Below are positions 1 to 5,773 of a stretch of 12,255 nt of DNA, piece after piece; positions within the stretch are counted from its first letter, which is position 1; the number at the start of each line of letters is the position of its first letter. The notes under the pieces are model-generated. The model was not told the DNA's origin. It saw nothing but the letters and a program-made list of their open reading frames with translations, and did no database searches. Source of the DNA: Rickettsiales bacterium. GTDB taxonomy: Bacteria > Pseudomonadota > Alphaproteobacteria > Rickettsiales > UBA3002. The translations under genes and the position numbers were made by a program. Location of the stretch: NCBI GenBank assembly GCA_947441895.1, contig CANEUT010000037.1:1-12255 (forward strand), given 5' to 3'.

Positions 1-1
1 C

Positions 2-163
2 GAAGATACTTTGGGTAGCGTTTGCAATAGTCTGCTGAAGAAGGCTAAGCGCATTGATTTATCTAATAGCTTGAAGGTCATTTTATCAAATGCGATATCT
101 AAACTCCCATCTTCTGATTTTAAACAATTGTCAGTTGAAGTTGATCAGATCTTCAAATCCTAG
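2..163 (+). CDS. 3' end of an unidentified gene, cut by the left edge
   Basis: One frame is open from base 2 to a TAG at 161-163, giving the last 53 residues of a protein whose start lies outside the window. The tail is rich in Leu, Ser and Lys and looks helical and amphipathic (segments such as SLLKKAKRIDLSNSLKVI and SDFKQLSVEVDQIF). No catalytic motif is visible and I do not recognise the family. By hand count the stretch is about 36% GC, clearly lower than the genes to its right, so it may be a recently acquired or fast-evolving gene. The call rests only on an open frame and protein-like composition over a short length, so it could be chance. Confidence 0.45.
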   Translation, partial: EDTLGSVCNSLLKKAKRIDLSNSLKVILSNAISKLPSSDFKQLSVEVDQIFKS

Positions 164-230
164 TGAAACCCTCTCCACAATCTGCGGAATATGCATATAC
201 TTCATCGCAATCCACATCCGTAAAATCAAC

Positions 231-251
231 AACCTGCGCTCGTTGCAGGTT
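231..251. repeat. 7-bp inverted repeat in the non-coding left region
   Basis: AACCTGC (231-237) and GCAGGTT (245-251) pair as a 7-bp stem around a 7-nt loop. No T-run follows on either strand, so it is not a convincing intrinsic terminator, although it lies just downstream of the truncated gene ending at 163. The rest of 164-326 shows no gene that I can support. It has a perfect 10-bp palindrome ATATGCATAT at 189-198 and C-rich runs around 285-310. Confidence 0.3.
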
Positions 252-326
252 CTGAACCCGTCCACCAACGCCGACCATCTAAACTCCCCCTAAAGCAGCC
301 CCTAACCCCCCTGAAACATCAGCTAT

Positions 327-343
327 TGTCACAGTACTGTCAC
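327..343. promoter_or_regulatory. Repeated TGTCAC / palindromic operator-like site
   Basis: TGTCAC occurs twice, at 327-332 and 338-343. The start-to-start distance is 11 bp, about one helical turn, and the perfect palindrome ACAGTACTGT (331-340) sits across the pair. The block directly abuts the -35 hexamer of the promoter at 344-372, where an activator or repressor would bind. The regulator is unknown; that this is an operator is inferred only from its symmetry and position. Confidence 0.4.
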
Positions 344-372
344 TTGAGATAGCGCCCCCCAAAGCCTAAAAT
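344..372 (+). promoter_or_regulatory. Sigma70-type promoter of the 657-aa gene
   Basis: TTGAGA (344-349, 5 of 6 to TTGACA) and TAAAAT (367-372, 5 of 6 to TATAAT) are separated by exactly 17 bp. Transcription would begin near 379, about 20 nt before the ATG at 399. This is the best promoter match I see in the window. Its predicted start point argues against the upstream TTG at 378 as the translation start. Confidence 0.65.
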
Positions 373-398
373 GAAGCTTGGAGGACTGCGTTTTACGT

Positions 399-2372
399 AT
401 GACAAAGCCAATGCGGCAGGAGATTTATATATTCGACCATCCCGAAAGCAGGGTTCGCTTTCTGGAGGCATCGCTTATTGGTGATGATTGGCGCGCCACC
501 ATTGTTATTCCACCCAGCGAAGCCGCGAACCCCGAGCAACGCGCGCATGAATTAGAAAATTTATTTAAAGCACGTGGCTATGCCACTAGCATCGATAATG
601 ATGGCACCGGCACGGCGCTTTTGCATCTGCATCATTTTGGCAAAAAAACAAATCCGCTGGATGTGGTGCGCGAAATGGGCATTGGTCGCGGCACCAGCTT
701 CACCATTGAACATTTGGGCCAGCTAACGGGCGAAGCGCTTACCAGCGCCGCCAGTTTCTTTTCGTATGTGATTAAAGAACCGGCACGCTTATTCAACGGC
801 ATTTACCTGGGCGGCGATGCGTTTATGTCGGGCTCCGAACTATTTCACAAGCGCGATGGCGGCGCGGCAAGCGCCCATGCACCTGCGCATCATGCCGGAT
901 TAGCAAAAGCCAGCAAAGCCATTGGCACCGTGGGCACGTTGGGCAACTGGGCGCAATCGATTATTGATTTGAAATACGCCAAAAACGGTGCCGAACTGAA
1001 TTATGATGAATTGAACGAAGCGTTTAATATTGGCCAAAAACGCGGCATCGATGCCACCAATTTTAAAGCATGGAGCGACCCCAAGCTGCGTGAAAACGCA
1101 CTTACCCCCATTACCGATGTGGCCAAGCGCCATCCGCTGGAAACGGGTGCGTGGGCCATGGTGGGGGCCCAGCTTTCGTTTATTACCGCCCGTGGGCTTG
1201 ATATTGCCATGGATCTGCCTGCACTGCGCCGCCACGCCATACCTCACCCGCGTGAATGGCTGAAGCTGATGCGCGTGAGCGACATGCACGATAATGCTGA
1301 AGTGCAAAACGCACTCGGCCGCACACTGAATCATGAGGAAGCGGTGCATTTAGGCGCTTTCAAACGGACATTGGGTTCCAGCATCAATTTGCTGCGCGCG
1401 GGGCTTTCCATCAGCGGTTGGCAGCTGCTCACGCATCAGCATAAGCATCATGACAAAATGACGAATTGGACCAGTAATCCACTGAAACGTCTGGGTGAAG
1501 AGATCGATAACAACACCGAAAAAAGCCTGGCCACCCTCACCGCGGCGGCCAGCATTGTGGGCTTAACCGCCGCCGCCTTCAGCCGTAATGGCTGGCAAAT
1601 GGCGGGGGAAAGCATTTGGCTGGCGGGCGATTGTGTTATTTTTCTGGTGAACAAAGAAAATTATGGTGAACACAGCTCGCACCAAGAATTACCGCTGATC
1701 GAAGCCGCCACCACATTTATGAAAGCCATGCCGGTGGCGCTTGGGCCCGCCGCCGAAACGCAGATGATTAATGATCTGGCATCGCACCTTGCCCATCGCA
1801 CGGTGAATGAAGGCGAACGCAAAACCAAAATACAAAATCCTGAAAAAATGCAGGCCGAAATGCAGCGCCTTACCACGGCCATTGCCACGGGGCTTAGAGC
1901 CAACATGGCCAGCCACGATACGATTTTCAAAAAAATCGCCTATCAGTCAGCCATTATTGCGGGTAAATTCGGCCCAGAAAAAGGCCACGCCGTAGCTGAA
2001 AAAATTGCCGAGTCACTGGGCCAAGCCCCCTCACTTCACGCCAGCGCCGCAGAATGGTCGGCCGCCATTAAAAACGCCATGAAACATGTAGTGGTGGATG
2101 ACGAAAATATTCGTGGCATTTCGCAGCTGACGAATGATATTGCCCAGTTGGTGCTCACCTCGCCCGCCTCATCGAACGCGGGCGTGGCCATGGCGGTGTA
2201 TGATGCGGTGGCAGACTTTATGCCGCGCAACCCGCAAGGCGTGCACATGCTGCAAAAAGCCATTGCCGAAGAAGCCACCAAACAAATGAACCTGACCCCC
2301 GAACAAGTGGCCGCCATGCACGCCGCCGCCCAGCATGCGGCGCCGCCACTACAGGTGGCATCGGCACGTTAA
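399..2372 (+). CDS. Unrecognised 657-aa protein with a possible membrane hairpin
   Basis: I do not recognise this protein. The ATG at 399 is preferred over an in-frame TTG at 378 because the promoter at 344-372 places the RNA start near 379. GGAGG at 380-384 is a Shine-Dalgarno match but sits rather far (14 nt) from the ATG; an ATG at 411 is also possible. The first ~85 residues look like a small alpha/beta domain. The remainder is mostly helical and Ala-rich, with His clusters near residues 160-165 (HAPAHH) and 347-352 (HQHKHH). Two hydrophobic stretches, roughly 377-394 and 406-417, are separated by only about a dozen residues and could be a membrane hairpin or a buried helical pair. No N-terminal signal peptide is visible. 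The next + strand gene starts 123 bp downstream and has its own candidate control site, so an operon is not required. Confidence 0.85.
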   Translation: MTKPMRQEIYIFDHPESRVRFLEASLIGDDWRATIVIPPSEAANPEQRAHELENLFKARGYATSIDNDGTGTALLHLHHFGKKTNPLDVVREMGIGRGTSFTIEHLGQLTGEALTSAASFFSYVIKEPARLFNGIYLGGDAFMSGSELFHKRDGGAASAHAPAHHAGLAKASKAIGTVGTLGNWAQSIIDLKYAKNGAELNYDELNEAFNIGQKRGIDATNFKAWSDPKLRENALTPITDVAKRHPLETGAWAMVGAQLSFITARGLDIAMDLPALRRHAIPHPREWLKLMRVSDMHDNAEVQNALGRTLNHEEAVHLGAFKRTLGSSINLLRAGLSISGWQLLTHQHKHHDKMTNWTSNPLKRLGEEIDNNTEKSLATLTAAASIVGLTAAAFSRNGWQMAGESIWLAGDCVIFLVNKENYGEHSSHQELPLIEAATTFMKAMPVALGPAAETQMINDLASHLAHRTVNEGERKTKIQNPEKMQAEMQRLTTAIATGLRANMASHDTIFKKIAYQSAIIAGKFGPEKGHAVAEKIAESLGQAPSLHASAAEWSAAIKNAMKHVVVDDENIRGISQLTNDIAQLVLTSPASSNAGVAMAVYDAVADFMPRNPQGVHMLQKAIAEEATKQMNLTPEQVAAMHAAAQHAAPPLQVASAR

Positions 2373-2400
2373 TGATCTCCCTCAGCAAAAAATCCTTCGC

Positions 2401-2415
2401 TTAACTGATTGTTAA
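2401..2415 (+). promoter_or_regulatory. CtrA-like box upstream of the 245-aa gene
   Basis: TTAA (2401-2404), seven bases, then TTAA (2412-2415) match the TTAA-N7-TTAA pattern bound by CtrA, the alphaproteobacterial cell-cycle and motility response regulator. The box ends 80 nt before the GTG start at 2496. A weak -10-like TATGTA lies at 2432-2437, placing the second half-site near the -35 position, the usual geometry of a CtrA-activated promoter. Binding is inferred from the pattern only. Confidence 0.5.
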
Positions 2416-2495
2416 GGAAAATGCGCTATCTTATGTATGAAAGTAATACATTAAGGGCACCTGGGGTGCGCCATTACTAAAACAGGAGACGAGCA

Positions 2496-3233
2496 GTGAC
2501 AGACCAACCTACACTAACACCCCTGCAAGATGCAAACGTAAGGGTCGCAACGCGCCTATTCAATCGCTATGTTGGCGATGAAGCCAAAGAGCGTGAGTTC
2601 GAGCGCAGATTACGTCGCTATGTTGCGGATCATCCAGATTGGAATATGGCTGAAAGCGCACAAACCATATGTAACAGGGTTTTGTCGGCTCCCAATTATC
2701 AACCTGCAGGTGGCGATGCTGCCGGCAGTGACGTTGATGCTAATTTCAGCATTCGCGGACAATTTCAAAATGAAATTCGCACCGCATTGGCCAGTGATCC
2801 AGCCATACAGCGACTGCAGCGAGAAGAAACCGCACGCGCCGCCGCTCGTTGGAACCAACTGGAACCAATTCTTACAGAAAGTTCTGTAAGACTTAATTTA
2901 GAGACAGCAGGACGGGCTATTGACCATCTGCGTACCCATTTTACTTCGGATTCAATGCGGAATGACATTCTTGAGGCTCGCGCGTTGGTTGCTGCCGTTG
3001 ATAAATTGGTCAACACAACTGGGGTTGCATCACTTATCAGCGCAATTGAACATGGCCAATCTCCGGTGACTTTGGAGGGGCGTAATGCAGCGCGCTACCA
3101 GGAAGCAAAAGAAGGTGTCATTGCCGCATTACGCAACAATCATGTAAGTAATCCGCAGGAAGCAGATGTTACCGCAGTGCTTCGGGCAGCAGTACCGCTG
3201 GCACGTGAAGCGATTAGGCAGCGCCAAAACTAA
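2496..3233 (+). CDS. Unrecognised all-helical 245-aa protein
   Basis: I do not recognise this protein. It starts with GTG at 2496, supported by AGGAG at 2484-2488 seven nucleotides upstream. The sequence is charged and Ala-rich and appears almost entirely helical. There is no signal peptide, no membrane segment and only one Cys, near residue 59. A Gly/Ala/Asp-rich stretch around residues 71-82 probably links an N-terminal helical part (Arg/Glu-rich, about 10-65) to a longer C-terminal one (about 85-245). The TAA stop overlaps the stop codon of the convergent queH gene (shared bases 3231-3232), and no terminator hairpin separates them. The CtrA-like box at 2401-2415 suggests cell-cycle or lifestyle-linked control. 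A scaffold or secreted accessory protein would fit equally well; nothing visible decides. Confidence 0.8.
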   Translation: MTDQPTLTPLQDANVRVATRLFNRYVGDEAKEREFERRLRRYVADHPDWNMAESAQTICNRVLSAPNYQPAGGDAAGSDVDANFSIRGQFQNEIRTALASDPAIQRLQREETARAAARWNQLEPILTESSVRLNLETAGRAIDHLRTHFTSDSMRNDILEARALVAAVDKLVNTTGVASLISAIEHGQSPVTLEGRNAARYQEAKEGVIAALRNNHVSNPQEADVTAVLRAAVPLAREAIRQRQN

Positions 3234-3910
3234 TCGCCCAGCTTTTCCTCATACCACGTCTCGCCGATGGCGATTTTTTCACGGCCATTTTGCACGCGCC
3301 AGTCGTTGCTATCGCGTAGGCTATAAATGCAGCCACAATATTGCTGGGCATAGAATTCCTCGCGCTTGGCAATATCATACATGCGGGCGCCACCGCCCTT
3401 TAACCGCCAATTATATTCCCAATAGGTGATGCCATCATAAGGTTCAGCCGCGCGCACGCCGCAGTCATTAATCTGGTCCAGGTTTTTCCAACGTGAAATG
3501 CCCAGCGAGCTGGTGATCACGGGAAAACCATGCTCATGCGCGTAAAGTGCGGTGCGGGCGAAGCGCATATCGAAGCACATGGTGCAGCGTGCGCCCCGCT
3601 CCGGCTCGCGTTCCATGCCCTTGGCACGGGCGAACCAGTTCTGCACGTCATAATCAGCATCAATAAACGGAATGCTCATTTTTTCGGCGAAGCGAATATT
3701 CTCATTTTTGCGGATTTCATATTCGCGCAGCGGGTGAATGTTGGGGTTATAGAAGAAAATGGTGAGGTCAATGCCGTTGGCCAGCATCTGCTCCATCAGC
3801 TCGCCCGCGCAGGGCGCGCAGCAGCTATGCATGAGGACGCGCCGGGCAGCGCCCGGGGGCGTTAAATCGACATGTTTCATGATTTCCGATGCTTGATCGT
3901 GCTGTTGCAT
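3230..3910 (-). CDS. queH: Epoxyqueuosine reductase QueH
   Basis: QueH (the former DUF208 family) reduces epoxyqueuosine to queuosine at the wobble position of tRNAs with GUN anticodons, the last step of queuosine synthesis, in the cytoplasm. It is unrelated in sequence to the cobalamin-dependent enzyme QueG. The 226-aa reading shows the family motifs in order: CCAPC (C30, C31, C34), YNPNIHP (54-60) then EYEIRK, a C109-x-x-C112 pair followed by an Arg, and YCGC (C192, C194) near the C-terminus. These cysteines are the conserved ligand set of the family's iron-sulfur and metal centre. The start is uncertain: ATG at 3910 has no clear ribosome site, and ATG at 3880 (Met11) is an equally good choice. 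The gene lies 63 bp downstream of the EF-hand gene on the same strand with no visible terminator between, so it may be co-transcribed. Confidence 0.93.
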   Translation of the reverse strand: MQQHDQASEIMKHVDLTPPGAARRVLMHSCCAPCAGELMEQMLANGIDLTIFFYNPNIHPLREYEIRKNENIRFAEKMSIPFIDADYDVQNWFARAKGMEREPERGARCTMCFDMRFARTALYAHEHGFPVITSSLGISRWKNLDQINDCGVRAAEPYDGITYWEYNWRLKGGGARMYDIAKREEFYAQQYCGCIYSLRDSNDWRVQNGREKIAIGETWYEEKLGD

Positions 3911-3973
3911 AACGCGCTAGTTAACGTAATTCGCCGCAAAGGGCAAGTCATGTGGGTGGGGTGCTGGGTGGGG

Positions 3974-5521
3974 TTATTGTCTGCCGCGCGCAGCAGCTGG
4001 GCGCATAATCGCCTGAAATTCAGCTGCCGTATCAATTCTGTTGGCGTTTGTAACGCCGCGTGCAATTAATGCATTGGCAGCTTCGGTAACGCTTACAGTT
4101 CTATCGCCATTCGTGTTACCAATAATTGCGACCCCGCCAACGGCGCACTCCCTTAGACGTTCATTAATTTCTCTGAAAAAAGCATCTTTCTGGGCTTGCG
4201 ACATGTTAAAAAAAGCTGCCTCATTAGCCGAAACTCTACCGTCATCATTGCGGTCGGCCACTCCAAGCGCTCGCTGAACAGCGACTTCAATTTCAGCAGC
4301 GCTAAGTTGGCCATTACGGTCAGTATCTGCCTGGGCAGTAGAACTACCGGAACGTCTAATAGCCACCATAATATCATTCATGGTGAGGGTGCCGCCCGTA
4401 GCATTAATAACACCACTATTCTGATAGCGCCGACTAATAGCACTCATTTCGTTGTTGGTTACGCCACGAAAGCGACTCATTGCGTTTACCAAAACACCAA
4501 ATTCTTCGTAAGAAAGCGTATTATGTAACCCAAGGACACCATCGGTAGAGCTGTTGTACGACGCTGCTTGCGAGTAGCTAATGTCCATATTTTCTTGGCG
4601 GTGGGCCTCAAATTGCGCAAAATTAGTAATGTTCATGGCACGTAACTTCGCCGCATTTTGTGGATCAGCGATATAGCGGTTATAATGTCCACGGGCGATT
4701 AAGCCAAGAGCAGGGTCGACGCTAACATTTCTTCTCGCAGCCTCAGCCATTGCGGCAGTATTATCTATTACAACACCTGCGCTATTTGCTGCAGCGCTCA
4801 AATCCCCCCTTGATAATGCACCCGCAGCATCAGCTGCGGCATTGCCAGTCCTACCCAGCATATTTAGCGCGGTAGATGTTGTCGCTGCTGCGCGGGTATC
4901 ATTTAGGCGCTCTTGGTCGGATCCGCCTTGTCTGTCTGCCAACTCTCGTGATCTTCTACGAATTTGAACGGTATCACCACTTTCTCGGGCTTCTTGCAAT
5001 CTGCTTCTTGCTTCAGCAATTTCTTCATCCGATGCACGCGGCACAGTGCCTTTTCTAGCCGAAACTAAGTTATCTCTTTCAGATGCTTCCCGTGCCGCGC
5101 GGGCTTCTTCAGCCTGCCTGTGGGCGATGGCATCGAGCCTTTTTGCAATTTGTTGCGCTTGATCGTTATTTATTTTACTCGTTGTCGCGTTGACGGATAT
5201 CTTATGATCTTTGCTCAGCACTTCCTCTTGTGCATCTTGCTGCATCTCTTTGGATAAGTTTTTAAGCTGTGCCAAAATGCCACTCACGGAAGCCGGGCTA
5301 GCATTCTGCAAAGAATTTAAAGCGCTACCCACGACTACGCGAAGGTTAGCTAAAAGGGCTGCCTTATCAACGCTATCGTCCATCGCACCAATGACATTGC
5401 TAATGCTCGCTGCTTCCGCAAGAATTTCAGTGCGCGCCTGCGCAGCTGCATCACCAGCAGCCTCTGCAGCCGCAGCATGGCCTGATGGTGGAAGAACGGT
5501 ATCTGTGCCGTAATCGAACAT
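3974..5521 (-). CDS. Coiled-coil protein with C-terminal EF-hands (515 aa)
   Basis: No specific family is recognised, but the architecture is clear. Residues 1-115 are Ala-rich and helical. About 120-205 is strongly charged (Glu/Arg/Ala/Gln) and likely coiled coil. The C-terminal third carries EF-hand calcium-binding loops: residues 399-410 have Asp, Asp, Asn, Gln, Ser, Glu at positions 1, 3, 5, 7, 9, 12; residues 423-434 have Asp, Asn, Asp, Gly, Ser, Glu at 1, 3, 5, 6, 9, 12; residues 469-480 are a weaker loop with Asn at 1 and 3 and Arg instead of Gly at 6. A fourth, degenerate loop near 372-383 may pair with the first. No signal peptide or membrane segment is seen, so the protein is cytoplasmic or exported by a signal-peptide-independent route. 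ATG at 5521 has AGGA directly against it and GAGG about 10 nt upstream. Two CtrA-like boxes lie upstream. Confidence 0.85.
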   Translation of the reverse strand: MFDYGTDTVLPPSGHAAAAEAAGDAAAQARTEILAEAASISNVIGAMDDSVDKAALLANLRVVVGSALNSLQNASPASVSGILAQLKNLSKEMQQDAQEEVLSKDHKISVNATTSKINNDQAQQIAKRLDAIAHRQAEEARAAREASERDNLVSARKGTVPRASDEEIAEARSRLQEARESGDTVQIRRRSRELADRQGGSDQERLNDTRAAATTSTALNMLGRTGNAAADAAGALSRGDLSAAANSAGVVIDNTAAMAEAARRNVSVDPALGLIARGHYNRYIADPQNAAKLRAMNITNFAQFEAHRQENMDISYSQAASYNSSTDGVLGLHNTLSYEEFGVLVNAMSRFRGVTNNEMSAISRRYQNSGVINATGGTLTMNDIMVAIRRSGSSTAQADTDRNGQLSAAEIEVAVQRALGVADRNDDGRVSANEAAFFNMSQAQKDAFFREINERLRECAVGGVAIIGNTNGDRTVSVTEAANALIARGVTNANRIDTAAEFQAIMRPAAARGRQ

Positions 5522-5565
5522 TCCTGCTAAGCCTCGATTTTTATCAACGGATCAATAAAAATAGA

Positions 5566-5580
5566 TTAAATCCAATTTAA
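5566..5580 (-). promoter_or_regulatory. CtrA-like box, proximal, before the EF-hand gene
   Basis: TTAA at 5566-5569 and TTAA at 5577-5580 are separated by seven bases, an exact TTAA-N7-TTAA. It sits 45-59 bp upstream of the start codon at 5521. A -10-like GATAAA (minus strand, 5545-5540) lies downstream at roughly promoter spacing. The flanks are AT-rich, which raises the chance of a fortuitous match. Confidence 0.45.
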
Positions 5581-5597
5581 ATAGTGCCTGAAATAGG

Positions 5598-5612
5598 TTA
5601 ATTTACGGTTAA
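5598..5612 (-). promoter_or_regulatory. CtrA-like box, distal, before the EF-hand gene
   Basis: Read on the minus strand this is TTAA-N7-TTAACC, matching the fuller CtrA pattern in which the second half-site is TTAAC. The same bases form a 9-bp direct repeat, GGTTAATTT, at 5596-5604 and 5607-5615 with an 11-bp period, so both half-sites face the same side of the helix. It lies 32 bp (about three turns) from the proximal box. The rest of 5522-5690 shows no gene that I can support. Confidence 0.55.
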
Positions 5613-5691
5613 TTTTTACTGGGATTGAGGTAAAAAATGGTGGATAAGTGCCGCTTTGCGAATAGCCCCCACACACAATGAGGCGAGAAAC

Positions 5692-5724
5692 AAATAACGG
5701 CACGCCATGGGCGCACCGTTATTT
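5692..5724 (-). terminator. Likely maeB terminator, possibly bidirectional
   Basis: AAATAACGG (5692-5700) pairs with CCGTTATTT (5716-5724), a 9-bp stem whose interior can add a CGCC/GGCG pairing. On the minus strand the hairpin begins 33 nt after the maeB stop and ends in a T-rich tract. On the plus strand it is followed by TTATTT-like sequence, so it could act both ways. The stem is AT-rich at its base. Confidence 0.5.
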
Positions 5725-5749
5725 TATTTAGCTTTATAAATCAGGACTT

Positions 5750-5773
5750 AAGAAGGCTTACGCCTTCTTTTTT
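5750..5773 (+). terminator. Plus-strand terminator-like hairpin across the maeB stop codon
   Basis: AAGAAGGC (5750-5757) and GCCTTCTT (5762-5769) form a perfect 8-bp stem with a 4-nt loop, TTAC. On the plus strand it runs straight into Ts through 5773, the form of an intrinsic terminator. The loop contains the complement of the maeB stop codon. On the minus strand no T-run follows, so it would stop RNA made antisense to maeB rather than maeB itself. No + strand gene lies close upstream. It may partly be a by-product of the Lys-rich codons at the maeB end. Confidence 0.4.

Noticed and set aside
153..278. A 41-codon minus-strand open frame starting at 278, with an acidic product
   Set aside because: It is short, has no visible ribosome site and no recognisable family. 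I could not separate it from chance.
90..293. A 67-codon plus-strand open frame
   Set aside because: It overlaps the better supported frame ending at 163, has no ribosome site, and its product has no protein-like pattern that I recognise.
371..484. A short frame starting at ATG 371 inside the leader of the 657-aa gene
   Set aside because: Its ATG overlaps the -10 hexamer and would lie upstream of the predicted RNA start.
900..1349. A 149-codon minus-strand frame within the 657-aa gene
   Set aside because: The plus frame is open for the full length behind a good promoter. The antisense frame has neither promoter nor ribosome site.
3530..3865. A 111-codon plus-strand frame antisense to queH
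   Set aside because: It is the shadow of queH, whose cysteine motifs establish the true strand.
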